Positions 53,306 through 64,000 of a stretch of DNA of 64,000 bases are shown here, piece after piece. Numbering within the stretch: position 1 is the first letter of the stretch; each line of letters begins with the position of its first letter. The notes below the pieces were generated by a model, which worked only from the letters and a program-made list of their open reading frames with translations, made no database searches and had not been told where the DNA came from. The stretch is from Protopterus annectens (taxonomy: Eukaryota; Chordata; Ceratodontiformes; Protopteridae), in NCBI RefSeq assembly GCF_019279795.1, contig NC_056730.1, positions 613,367,890-613,431,889 on the forward strand, read 5' to 3'. A program made the translations under genes and the position numbers.

Positions 53306-54393
53306 GACATGAGTCACATTCAGTTAGCAGCAATGCATCTGACCCTGGGTGTGGACATGCCAGTGTAACTCCTGACAGAGCTAGTTCTTGTGGTCAGGAA
53401 TGACAAGGATGAATTGCGACCTCTACCATGCACAGCTCAGACCTGTCTGACATACCAAGATGTAGAGATAGCACAGAGCTTGGTTGTGTTCTCCTGGGGG
53501 GGTCCTACAGACACACACACAACAGTTACATGGTTCAGCCGTGAAGGCTTAAAACTCATTTTGTCTTACTGGCCATTTGTTGGTTTAAACAAATGTCTGC
53601 TTGCTTCTCTTTCTTACTTGCACACACTCACAGACTTTTGTATCTGCCTAGGCTTCTTGCCCCCACACACAGCACTCTGTGCAAGTGATGATAACTGTGC
53701 CATATCCGTTTATCTTTTGGATGCAGGGATACATAAGCTTTGTGTCCGATGCTCAGAGTGCATAGCTGACCTACTGCTTAGTATATCTGCATTTGTGTTG
53801 TTGAACTGGTTATTGTACCTTTGACTTATATTTGCCTTAGAAAGTTGATAGTATCGACATTTCCCAAATTTACTGTGAATGATCTTGTGAGGGTTGTGAA
53901 GTCAGAAACTGCAATGTGTAGCATTACTTTCTAACTTCTTCCTTTAATGATTTTCCAGTACAAACTTATGCTGCTAAACTGACGGCATGCAGTGATCATC
54001 AGTACTTTTGAGATGTGTGCCTTTATGAATCTTTGATGCCTGAGGCCTACTACTTAATAATGAACACATATAAGTCAAATAAGTATCTGCTGTCACATGT
54101 TAAGGTAATTTCTGTACAAATCTTCCACCTTTTACTTTCTTACAGTACCAAGTAATGAAATACAAGGATATGCCACACATGCATATTATTACACAATACA
54201 CTCCAGGTTCAAGATTTACCTTGTAAATGCAGCAGTTGCCACAGTTTTAGTTCAGGGTTGACTCTGTCTGATGCAGGCATTACGCAGCCAATATATGAGG
54301 AGATAAAATTTGTGAGTGCTGCCTAGCATCAATGTTACTATATGTATGTGTGTAGGAGGAGGGTTTTAGGCCCCTAGGTGGTGAGTGAATGGG
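53306..54393. other. Harb2 interior, nothing recognised
   Basis: About 1.1 kb between the convergent genes. A 144-residue frame at 53390-53824 has no recognisable motif and a hydrophobic C-terminal end (LLLSISAFVLLNWLLYL). I treat it as chance. Confidence 0.45.
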
Positions 54394-55531
54394 CTATACC
54401 TTGTCTCTTAGCCAATGTGAGGGCATATCGAGCACACCTACATTACATCTGCCTGTGCCCACAGCAGCTGGTGGTTCCCCCTCTGACTGCTCACCTTCCC
54501 GTGGCTGTGGTGACCTTGGCATTGGTGGTAGTATGTGTGCTCCTTCCCCTTGCTGATTCTGCCAAATCTGTTTTCTCAGGATGATGTTGTGTAGCATGGC
54601 ACATGCTGTGAATATTTTAGTATATGTCCATGAATTGTACGGCAGGGCTACCCCAGATGTATCTAGGCACCAGAACCATGACTTCAGCAGCAGAGACACA
54701 TGCTCTATGACATTTCTGGTTTCAGTGTGTGCCTAATTTTGGCATTCTTCAGTGGGTGTGTATGCATTTCTGATGGCAGTTATCAGCCATGGTTTCAGTG
54801 CATAACCTGCATCCACCAGTAAATGACCCTGTGGGATATCCCCCTGCAAACATATGGCACAGCTGGGAAGTGTGCCAGATATGTAAGTCATGTTAACTGC
54901 CAGGGTTGCCAACTCACATGTTCAAGATGATTCATTTGGCATTACACACAGTTAATAGAGTGGTAGCCCTTTGTTACCTGGGTGGTGCCTTAATTTCTAT
55001 ATGTATGCAATCTATGGCACCCAGTACTTCATGGTAGTGTTTTACATTGTAGAACTCAAGAATATTTCTGGCTCTGTCCTCAGGAGTAAGGGGAAAATAT
55101 ATGTGGTTAGTGGCATGTTAGAGCACAGCATTCAGGAACTGATGAAGGATCCTGGAAGCTGATGCCTGTGACACCTCCAGCATGTCCTCTGTTAGTCTCT
55201 AAAAGGTACCTGTAACTAAGATTCTGAGTACTACACATATCTTTGTCTCCAATGGGATGGGTTCCCCTAGGTTTGTCCTGGTTATGAGTTTAGTACGACA
55301 GAGGTTGCAGAGTTCCAGTAGTGTGTCCCTATCTACCCTGTAGCATTTTATAATTTCCACATCATGTAGGTTCTGAAAAGTTAAATGGGACCTGAAAACT
55401 CTTGTCCTTCTAGGCCTAGGTCTGTTGACAGCATCATAAGCTTTAACCTGTTGCACATACAAATTAATTAAAGCAGAAGCAGCCCCTAAACATTCTTCCC
55501 ATGTAGACTCCTTGCTGTGGCTGTATTTCAA
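54394..55531 (-). pseudogene. Harb2 DDE transposase (pseudogene)
   Basis: Minus strand. The frame 55531-55199 gives the N-terminal part (LHDVEIIKCYRVDRDTLLEL, RTNLGEPIPLETKICVVLRI), aligned throughout with the Harb1 transposase (LHELEIVECYRVDRDLLQQI, RTNRGEPIPVETKVCVGLRI). Beyond a stop at 55199 come SQASASRILHQFLNAV, GAIDCIHIEIKAP (first Asp retained), then shifted pieces up to 54699-54394 (KSWFWCLDTSGVALPY, ACAMLHNIILRKQI). Several stops and indels make it inactive. Much more decayed than the Harb1 copy. Confidence 0.9.
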
Positions 55532-55994
55532 AAGGTTTTAGAATTCGCAGGTAAAACTGACAGTGAGTCTACACAGTTGCTTTATAGTGAATAGCTCCAT
55601 TATGTTAGACTGGTTAATTAGCAAGCAGTTCAGATACTTATGTTGTAATTAGCATGCCACGGTGTTTATCTTGTTTGTGCAGTGGTGTGAGCTATTACAT
55701 GGTGCTTACTGAATTGAAACTTACCATGTACGGTAGAAAAGGACCATGTATGGTTTAATGAATTTGGCTGCAGGTCTCGTGCTACCGAAGTGCTTAAGTA
55801 GTTTGTCTTTTCCTGATATTGAAGGCTATTCATGGCATTCTGTGCACTACAACACCCATTAAGGCAGTGAAACTTTTACACTTCTCTGAATGTTGAGCAC
55901 TCAAATAAGTGAACCAGTTTAAAAAAAATTACTTTTACATAAATGGAAGATGACATTTTGCATGAGATTCTTTTAAAAAGAATGAATGCGTGTC

Positions 55995-55996
<2 letters not shown>
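55532..55996. other. Harb2 right end or flank, nothing recognised
   Basis: The Harb2 terminus should fall here. I could not match an inverted repeat to the 7.5-8.3 kb region. Confidence 0.4.

Positions 55997-56052
<56 letters not shown>
55997..56052. repeat. (TG)n microsatellite
   Basis: About 28 uninterrupted TG repeats. Confidence 0.97.
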
Positions 56053-56054
<2 letters not shown>

Positions 56055-56282
56055 TAGTGTATAGATTACTGCAATTACACTTCAAATTCAAGGTGCTTAA
56101 TAAAATTTTATTAAGTATCCTTTGGCCTTCTCAGCCTTTAGTCCCATACTAAAATATAATCAGCCCACCACAAAACAACAAAGGATGTTAAAACAGCTTT
56201 AGAAGTGGTAAAACACTTCAGGCTGCCACACCTTTTTGTGGGTGCCACTGCAAAGTGTATTACTGCTTTTAAAGCTGAGATC
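56053..56282. other. Intergenic DNA
   Basis: No gene or repeat recognised between the microsatellite and the SINE. Confidence 0.5.
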
Positions 56283-56520
56283 CACGGTGGTGGTGCTGCG
56301 GTAGCGTTGTCGCCTCACAGTAAGATGCTGTCCGGTTCAATTCTCAGCTAGAGCGTTTTCTGCGTGGAGACATGCGTGAACCGGCATACCTTCATTGAAG
56401 GTTGTGTGTCAGGGCTGGCAACTCGGCATGTAAACATCAACTGCCAATCATTAGTGGACCAGAGTTCCGCTGTGGTGACCCCTAACCAGGAAAAACTGAA
56501 AGACACAACAACAACATCAA
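56283..56520 (+). repeat. tRNA-derived SINE
   Basis: The head has GCTGCGGTAGCGTTGTCGCC (A-box region) and CTGTCCGGTTCAATTCTC (B box). The body ends with CCGCTGTGGTGACCCCTAAC, a segment resembling the 3' body of several fish and other vertebrate SINEs, then AAAAACTGAAAGACACAACA. The order head-body-(ACA)n tail supports a SINE in plus orientation. Confidence 0.75.
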
Positions 56521-57483
56521 TGATCAATAGTACACTTAGTTTCTGACCACAGTCTGTGACACAGAAATATCTGTGTTCCTACATTTTCTTTTCTTCTTTA
56601 AACCTCGTTTTTCTCTCTGTCTTGAAATACATTGGAGTAGATAAAACTCCATTTACTACAAAGTCATATCTGGTGGAACTAAGTGTATTACAGTTCGCAG
56701 CTGTAAAACATTTAGATTCACCATACTTTTTGATCTTTCCCCATTTCTCTTTAATTAGTAGTTTTTGGAGTAGCCAAAGTCATACAGCTAAAACATGTTA
56801 TTTGCATATATCCATGGGCTTCCACTGCAGTAGGTTTAAAGTATTACACAGTTAGGTCTCTAGCTTACCTGTATCCTTCTTGTAATTGTTTTTCATGAAT
56901 TGTTTGTCTGTGTGACCTTTTTTACCTCTTAGTTTAGATATAGCTTGTTAGACAGATAGATAAATAGACAGATACATACAGATATACATATGCATGTAGA
57001 TACAGACACGCACTCATCATGGTTTTATGTAGATGCGTGCCTGAGAAAGAAAATACGAGAAAAGGAAGATTTGCATATTTGTTTTCAAATTATTGTACTG
57101 TAGTAACAGGAAAATTAAATCAACATCAAAACATAGGTTATGACTTCATTACATACCACTCAAGTGTACCTCATTAAGAGGAAGTTCCTCATTTTGAGTC
57201 TTAAAAAGTCCACGTTCCTCAAAATTCCACATTGAAGGAATCTGTCACACATTCAGTATTTGGAATTTTTTAGCTGATATCCATGGTAAATTGCACTGAA
57301 TCATATTAATTCATCAAATTAATTTTTTTTTAAGTGTAAAGTAACACATTTTAACCACCCTATGACCTTCCTAGTTGAAGTTGTTAGTAAGCTGTTAGTA
57401 GGTTTTCCACATTTTGTCAATTTGTTCTACATTATGAGAGGGACTGTTCTTCATTTTGGAAAAATAAGGTCGAGAGCTGTACT
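56521..57483. other. Intergenic DNA, nothing recognised
   Basis: AT-rich. A short (GATA/CAGA)-like run lies at about 56953-56990. No gene. Confidence 0.5.
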
Positions 57484-59500
57484 TCATTGTTTATTTGTTA
57501 TTTATTTATTAGCATTTGTTTACCGGGAAAGTTCACTGGGCCAAAAAAAACATTTTCAGTGGAGGCCCGGGGAGAAAAGCTCCACAAAGAAAGACAATTT
57601 GCTAGTACAAAAAATACAAAAATGAATATTAGGTACAGATAGTGTTAACAAGGCAACAAGAATTATACAAAAATGTAATAGAAAGCACATAGACATTAGA
57701 ATTGCATATATAGATGTAATACGGTGGTACCTAACAGCCAGGTAATAATAATATGCACATATAGGTAATATAGTGATTAAACAGTCATGAAGAAATATTT
57801 ACAATGACTTTATAATATTTACAATGTAATCAAGGAGTATAAGCCTGTACTGTAGTAAAAGACAGACTGGGATGGAGTTATTGCCAGATGAAGAGGAAGG
57901 AAGGCTAGTGAAGGAAGAATAGATAAGTTGTGTGTGTGATCAAGTAGTGGTGTAGGAGGAATTGAAGAGACGAGGAAATAAAATTGAGGTGTATATAACT
58001 TAGGATGTTGGGAGTCAGGTAATGGATGGATGAGAGCTGAGGCATGTGCATTGCCATAGGGTGGAGAGGTGTTGTCAGAGAATTTTTGAAGGAGGAAATG
58101 TTACTGGAGGTTTGGATAGCTACTGGAAGAGAATTCCATAGCTTGGTTATGGAGCAGGAATAGAACATATTGCCATCTGGGAGTTTGGGTATGTCAATAT
58201 GTAGGAGGAGTTGATTTTCAGACCTAAGTGGCCTGTTTGGGTGGTAGTGGCTTAATATAGATGAGAAAGCTGGACAGTCTGATGGTTTGTAAATGATTTT
58301 GTGTGCTGTGGTTATTATAATGTAGGTTAGATAGTTTAGAAATTCAAGCCAGTTAAGTGATTGAAGGGAAAGGCAGTGGTGGAAAGAGTGTTTTGTATTG
58401 ATAAACTTGGCTACCTTGTTGTAGTAGGACTCAAGCTTGGATTTTAGGCTGGACTGGATATTGGCAATGACAGAAGCGCCATACATCATAGATGGTTGGA
58501 GAAAGGTTGATGCAAGAGTGTGCTTAGTGGAGTAGTTTAGAAAGTTTTTGTTTGTAGAGGGTACCTAGTTTTGGGTTTGTTTTTTTCTTTGATATTATTG
58601 TGGATGTGAAGATCAAATGTAAGGTTTTCATCAAGAATGACTCCTAGTAATTTAGTGTGGGAGACAACCTCCATGATGGTGTTGCTTTGAGACTGAATGG
58701 TAAAATCAGACTTGTTAAAAGGAAATTTCTCTAAGAGTAAATATTAGCAGTTCAGTTTTGTTAGGATTTAGAGCCAAGTAATTGTTGGCCACCCAAATTT
58801 CAGTGGCAGTAAAAGCATTCTGAGTGATTTGTAGAATTTTTCAATGAATTTGAAAGGAGGGGAGAGAATAGCAATGGGTCAGAAATTAGAAAGGTCTGTA
58901 TTATTAGCATATGCTTTTTTCCAGATAGTGGGGATATAGGACTCTTGGATGGATCTTTTGAGAAGTATGCTGATGGGATATGCAATGGATTTTGCTGACA
59001 TCTGGAGGTTTTCTGGGAGTAAGTTGTCAGGGGCAGTGCAGCTAGGTTTCAGTTTTAGTAGAAGCTTTATTATAGTAGCATTGGCTATAGGGAAGAGAGA
59101 GAAGGGAGGAGATAGTAGAGTTCTGTGAGCAATGTGATAGTTATTGAGAGTTCATGGTAGTGTGGGGAAAGGTAGTGGTAAGTTTAGCTATGATGTCGAT
59201 AAAATGTGAGTTGAAGAGAGAGACTATTTCACTGGCTGTTTTCTCTGGGAATGGGCAAGGGTTGCTCTTGGTACCAGGGTTATTTAGGGATGAGATGGAG
59301 TTCCAGAATTTCTTTGTATTTTGACTGTTATGTTTTTGGAGGTTTAGATAATATTCTTTTCTGTCTTTAATAACCAGGTTCTTTGTAGGAGATCGGTGGG
59401 ATTGTTATATTTTTGCTGTTTTTTTCCAGGCTTTGTTCCTGGCTGTCATGACTTGTTTGGTAGCTTTAGATAGCCATATGGCATGCTTAGATATGCTTGT
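57484..59500 (-). mobile_element. L2-clade LINE, minus strand, internally deleted
   Basis: The 3' end lies at 57484-57590: on the minus strand GGAGCTTTTCTCCCCGGGCC, then a TAAATAAATAA-type tail. The frame 58489-57905 is the RT C-terminal region (LKSKLESYYNKVAKFINTKH, HHCLSLQSLNWLEFL, NSLPVAIQTSSNISSFKNSL). Upstream, fragments of the linker and RT start (KKFWNSISSLNNPGTKSNPC near 59290, PISILLKRSIQES near 58970) follow in order, while the RT palm between 58800 and 58600 is mostly deleted. Confidence 0.88.
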
Positions 59501-59892
59501 AAAGTATCACTAAAACTATCCGCTAACTACATTTTAATAAAATAACTCTCCCCGATATACTCCTTAAGGGGTTTTAATAGCTTTCTTACCATCTGGGTTT
59601 CACTTGGCCAGCATTGTAAGTAAGACAAGTCAGACAGGAAGACATAAAATGTCAAATAATTAAGAAAAAATGCAGTAGTGTAATCCTTATTGTGTTGCAA
59701 ATTTAATAGAATGGGAATGTTTTAGGGATGTGATTTTTGTAAAATGCATAAATAACCTGACCTGTAAGAAATGTAGATACGTGACTAAATTAAGTGAGGT
59801 TATAAAAATGCAGCAGGATTATAGTGAAAAGAGGGTACAAACAGAAATTCTTACTCCAGTATATACAGACAGTGAAATAACTGACAATTTAT
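59501..59892. other. Spacer between L2 copies
   Basis: AT-rich spacer, no features. Confidence 0.5.
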
Positions 59893-62800
59893 TTATTTTT
59901 TATTTATTTATTTATTTTACATTTGTTGACCGGAATAGTCTGACTGGATATATGTCCATTTTCAGCATAGGCCTGGGGAGAAAAGCTCCACATACCAAAA
60001 AGAGACAGTACATACATCACTGAGTGATATACTCAGGCAGACATGTTTAGAAAAATATAGACAAAGAATACAGGCAGATATCAATATACACAATGTGCAG
60101 ACTTACATCTGATTGGCAAAGACGTATCAGAAAATGTGAACATAGAATACAATCAGATCTCCTAATTCACAATGCTTAGACATTCAAATGCTATGAGGCA
60201 TAGATACTTGGCTAAACAGCAGGCTGGGTAGCAAGACATGTATTAGTGAAGTTGTTAGGTTTAGAACAAGAGCACAGCCAATGAGATGTGAGGTATGTTT
60301 TGAGTTCTCTTTTAAATAGGGGTAGTGAGGTTTCCTTGGTAACGGTAGTAGGGAGTAGATTCCAGATTTTACCAGTTGAATTGGCAAATATAGCATCGCC
60401 TGCAGAGTTGTTGGATTTTTGGGTCAGTATCATTTGTTTAGCAGCTGAGCATAATGACCTTGGGCACTATTAGGGGTGAGAATATTTTTGAGGGCAGGGG
60501 TGTTATCAGGTTGATGGAGTATTTTATGCGCTACTATAAGCTGGTTGAACTGTAGAAGGGTAAGATACTCTAGCCATCCCAGTGATTTGAGGTTCTGGCA
60601 ATGGTGGGTCCTAAAAGCCATGCCAGTAGCAAATCTGGCTATATGATTGTAACATCCTGATAATTTGTTGAGATTGGTTTTGGATAGGTTGGTTAGTACA
60701 GGGGAGGCATACATAAGGGTAGAGAGGAGGTGTAATCTTGCAATAGCTACCCTAGCTAGGGGGTGAGGAAAGGTTTGGCTCTGTACAGAGAGCCAAGTTT
60801 TTTGTTGACGGACTTAATAGTGTGATTGACATGTTTATCAAATTTAAGGTAGTTGTTTATTATGACACCTAGAAGTTTTGTATGGTTGTTAGGGGAGATA
60901 ATGGTGTCATTGCTAGATTTGATGTTGAAGGAAGGAGGAGAAATTCTACGGTTAGGGGAGAAAAGTAGTAGCTTGGTATTGTTAGGATTTAGAAGCAGGT
61001 AGTGATTAGCTAGCCATGTTTTTATTGTGCTGAAAGTGGTCTGGGTGAGGGTTAGAAGTTGTGTAGGAGAGGAGGTGGAGCATATTAGCATTGAGTCATC
61101 TGCATATTGGATATAGGTGGCTCCTGGGATGTTGGTGTGCAGATCATTGATAAAGCTAGAGAAAAGAAGGGGACCTAGTATGGACCCTTGTGGGACACCT
61201 AGGGTTAGAGGAAGTTGGGATGACAGCTTGCTCTGCCATAAGACATCCTGCTGTCTACCGTTTAGGTAGGAGTGAAACCATTGTATTGTGTGTTGGTCTA
61301 AACCGATGGTTTGTAGGGTATTGAACAGTAGCTGATGGTTGACCATATCAAAAGCTTTTGAGAGATCTAGAAAGAGTGCTGAAGATAGTTTGTTGTTGTT
61401 ACGATGAAGATTGATGACATTAGAGAGAGACAGAAGAGCCATGGTGGTACTGTCAAATGGCCTAAAGCTGTGCTGAGAGTCAGCGAGCTTTCCGTTTTGA
61501 ATAAGAAAGTGCATGATTTGTTTGTGTATGCATCTTTCCATGATTTTAGCTAGTGGTGAAAAAATGGCTATAGGTCTAAAGTTAGCTTATTCTGTGGAAC
61601 GTTCTCCTTTATGGAGAGGTATAACATGTGATATTTTCCGTATTGCTAGAATGGATCCTTCTGATATGGATCTGTTGATCAGAATAGAAATGGGAAGTGC
61701 TATGGCATCAGCTGTGTTTTGAAGATATTCAGCTGGGAGGTGGTCAGCAGCTAGTCTAGTAGGTTTTATCTTTTTGAGTAAGGTCTGAAACAGGTTGGTA
61801 ATTATGGTTTCAAAGGTAAAAGTGGGTTGGGTGCTGGGTGGATCAGGGCTAGATGTGTCAGAGTTGGTGTTTGTGTCTGATGGAGTGAGATGGGTAGCTA
61901 GAGACTGGATAGTTTCATTAAAGAAGGAGTTGAAGCTGTTTGCAATTTCTACAGGGAATTTATCAAGGGAAGCTGATGGGGTAGGAGTGGCGGAATGGCC
62001 TGGGTGGAGAAGATTGTTAATACCAGCCCAAAACTTTTGAGGTTTTAGCTGATATTTTTTTGAAGGAGGGTGTAGTGATTTTTTTTCTCTAGAATGACAG
62101 ATTTTTTTGGTCTGGTTCCTTAGATTCCAATATCTTACTTAGTCCTTAGGGGCTTTGGTAACATGCCACCTGGCCCAGGCATTGTTTTTTTGTTTAATTT
62201 TGTTTTTTGTTTCTTTAGATAGCCACGGTGCAACTGTGGCTTTTACATGGATGGTACGGGTAGGAGCATGGTGATTAAGGATAACCAGAAATCTGGTATT
62301 GAAGTACTCACCTGCTTCTTGTAATGGGAGCCGTTTCAAGACATTCCAATTACATGCTTTGAGTTCATTTTGAAAATTGTCAAGGTTAAAGTTCTTGATG
62401 TTTCTTATAGTTTTGTAGGTGGGCTGATTGGAAATGTCGGCTTTGAGCCTAATAATACAGGTAAGGCAGTGATCACTTAGATCATCGGGTAATGTACCTG
62501 ACTTGTACTTTTGGGGGTGGCTGTTAATAAGTATCCAATCAAGGATACTATCTTTGACTCTATTTTTGCTAAATCTGGTGGGGGTGGCAATGATCTGAGT
62601 AAACCTGTGGAGGGAGTTTCAGATGAACAGGTGTTCAAATCAATGTTAAAGTCCCCCAAGACAATGGTTTCCTGGGGATAGTTAGAAGCTAGCCAATGTA
62701 AGATATTTTCTAGAGTATTATCATTCTTGCTGGGTGGAATATAAATGCAGACAATGTATGTGCATTTATTTTTGTTTATTATTAGTTTGGTGATGAGAAT

Positions 62801-63480
62801 TTCTGCATTGCCAGACTGGGGTGGCTGTTGGGTGTCAGTTGTTATTGTTAAGGTAGACTTGTATAGTACAGCTACCCCACCACCTTTCCTGGAGATCTGG
62901 TCCAGTCTAAGGATGTTGTACTGTGGGAGATTATTTCGTTATCTTTGGTTATTGGTTTTAGCCAGGTTTCTGTGAGGCAAAGGATATCAGGGGAGTGAAC
63001 AGCTAAGAGTCTATGTAGGCTATGGATCATGTTGTTTAGGCTTCTGATGTTGAGATGACAGTCCAGAAATGAGTTTGGAAGTCTATCAATATGGGTAGTA
63101 CACATTGGGTTGTTAGATGGTGTGCTTGGGTCTACTGTTGTGGATGGGCCAGGGTTGGGGTGGATGTCTCCATCCTTCACAAGATTAATTTTTAAGTTGC
63201 TTATGAGTCTTAAAAATTTGTTTATGATTTTGTCGTAGCTTTTAGTTTTTAAGCTAATTTAGTAGTATTTAGTCAGGTGATGGTAACTGGGGGGGTGAGG
63301 AATTAGGATAGGGGGTGGTTATGTGGTGGATAAACTTATTAAATGCTGAGTTGGTGTCTGTTTGAGAGTTTGGGTATTGAATTTCAAGATGCTGTACATA
63401 TTCATAGGAGCTTAGGTGATAAGGAATGAATAGCAGGGGTACTAGGGGTAGCAGCATTAGTGTTTTAGCTGTAGTCATAG
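59893..63480 (-). mobile_element. L2-clade LINE, minus strand, nearly complete ORF2
   Basis: Minus-strand order: hydrophobic N-terminus (63478: MTTAKTLMLLPLVPLLFIPY), GDIHPNPGP and the endonuclease start CHLNIRSLNNMIHSLHRLL with ILCLTETWLKP (63180-62990), MGDFNIDL (62659), a linker (WLSKETKNKIKQKNNAWARW, 62339-62139), the full RT (61541-60756: LFLDLSKAFDMVNHQLLF, VPQGSILGPLLFSSF, QYADDSMLICS), and the C-terminal region (60714-60184). The YADD box is intact. The 3' end at 59990-59893 has the family's GGAGCTTTTCTCCCC and an AAATAAATAAATAA tail. A handful of stops and shifts separate the blocks. At about 3.6 kb this is the most complete LINE in the window. Confidence 0.93.
60756..61541 (-). pseudogene. 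L2 reverse transcriptase core (open segment)
   Basis: A 261-residue open stretch of ORF2 spans RT fingers and palm. MERCIHKQIMHFLIQNGKLA starts it, LFLDLSKAFDMVNHQ is motif A, PQGSILGPLLF is motif B, and IQYADDSMLI is the catalytic motif C with both Asp residues. The thumb start is NNHTKLLGVIINNYLKFDKH. The enzyme primes reverse transcription at the nicked target. The ATG is internal to ORF2; the real protein would start near 63478. Confidence 0.9.
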
Positions 63481-63869
63481 TAAATTACTAGGGTAGGGTC
63501 TGTAATGAGTGTATGTGGTGGATAAAAGATTAGTCAGAATAGAATAGCTATGGGTGGGTTAATATGGATAGTGGGGGGTAGAAGGTGTATTATTGTACTA
63601 GGAGTTTGCTGGGTTCTAGGAGCACATGTAGTTGGTTAGCTAATTAAGGGTGTGTGCCAGTGGTACTATAAACGTAGTACTACAGGGGGTGGGTGGGATA
63701 TGGGAGCAGGGTGGGGCACGGAGTGAGCAAAGCAAGTAGAGCAGGGCTAAACCAGTAAAGCAGATGCCTAGAGGCATCATGTGCAGGTATGAGTTACAAG
63801 CACACTTTTTTGTTTCTTTTTATGTGCCCAGTACTCTGTTCTGGAAGATGAACCATTTACAGGCTACCT
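63481..63869. other. 5' flank of the L2 element
   Basis: G-rich sequence (GGGTGGG, GGGGGT runs), possibly part of the L2 5' untranslated region. No gene. Confidence 0.4.
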
Positions 63870-64000
63870 ATATCTATTAGAGACATAGGTGCCACACCAG
63901 TAGTGCATTTTGGTTTCCCATCCACTTGTCCAAGTTGCACTTGAACTGGGTTAGGGAGGAACTCTGTTTTACATGGATGAGGAGCCTTTTCTATAGGCAT
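63870..64000 (-). mobile_element. CR1-like LINE fragment at window edge
   Basis: Minus-strand translation gives HVKQSSSLTQFKCNLDKWMG, matching VRQSPTLTLFKRNLDEWMG at 1433-1810. The element continues past the window. Confidence 0.75.

Larger units (their letters stand above)
8290..55560 (+). mobile_element. Harb2: outermost PIF/Harbinger element, decayed and split by DIRS-1
   Basis: The element is recognised from its two genes. A Myb/SANT-like gene on the plus strand has exons at 8940-~9190, 9377-9415 and 52518-53305. A DDE transposase remnant on the minus strand lies at 54394-55531. Exon order, splice phase and the convergent arrangement match Harb1 (32953-35133 and 45557-46741). The DNA between 9575 and 52475 is a DIRS retrotransposon with further insertions, sitting in the intron before the last Myb exon. 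Without these insertions Harb2 would be roughly 4.5 kb, a normal Harbinger size. Terminal repeats were not found, so both outer limits are estimates. Multiple stops in both genes make it the oldest layer of the nest. Confidence 0.8.

Noticed and set aside
53390-53824. 144-residue frame with hydrophobic end as a membrane protein gene
   Set aside because: It lies in the spacer between convergent Harbinger genes, has no recognisable domain, and stands alone.
1-64000. Host protein-coding exons
   Set aside because: I looked for motif-bearing frames with splice sites outside the transposons and found none. The window may still lie in a large intron, which cannot be decided from the sequence.

Overview
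This window reads as intergenic DNA from a vertebrate with a very large, repeat-rich genome. I found no convincing host exon. Almost every coding trace belongs to a transposable element: DIRS-type tyrosine-recombinase retrotransposons, PIF/Harbinger DNA transposons with Myb/SANT partner genes, CR1-like LINEs whose ORF1 carries an SGNH esterase, L2-clade LINEs, and tRNA-derived SINE-like units. This mixture suggests a lungfish or another giant-genome vertebrate such as a salamander. That is inference, because no species-diagnostic gene is present.

The main result is a stack of nested insertions from about 8.3 to 55.6 kb. The outermost and oldest layer is a decayed Harbinger element (Harb2). 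Its Myb-like gene has exons at 8940-~9190 and 9377-9415 on the left and its last exon at 52518-53305 on the right, followed by a broken transposase on the minus strand (54394-55531). The intron between its 39-nt exon and its last exon was invaded by a plus-strand DIRS element (DIRS-1, ~9575-52475). DIRS-1 is split at its RT/RNase H boundary by a complete minus-strand DIRS element (DIRS-2, 20729-50284) with inverted terminal repeats and an internal complementary region. DIRS-2 is split between gag and RT by a 23.3-kb Harbinger-type element (Harb1, 24716-48041). Harb1 is related to Harb2, so relatives bracket the two DIRS layers. Inside Harb1 sit several CR1-like LINE copies, and one of these holds an eight-copy tandem array (37250-39240).

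Harb1 carries two separate Myb/SANT-type genes on the plus strand (25936-27616 and 32953-35133), each preceded by a similar upstream module. Converging on them is a DDE transposase (45557-46741, minus) that keeps its catalytic D, D and E residues and is broken by a single in-frame stop. Both ends of Harb1 are rich in palindromes built around a shared motif. In the Harbinger superfamily the Myb-like protein and the DDE transposase act together on the element ends, and the convergent order seen here is shared by Harb1 and Harb2.

The left flank (1-8.3 kb) holds CR1-like LINE fragments, a SINE and local duplications. DIRS-1 also received a second block of insertions (10.55-18.38 kb): a CR1-like LINE, an L2 LINE and a probable non-autonomous DNA element. 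The right flank (55.6-64 kb) holds a SINE, two L2 LINEs in minus orientation, one of them close to full length, and a CR1-like fragment at the window edge.
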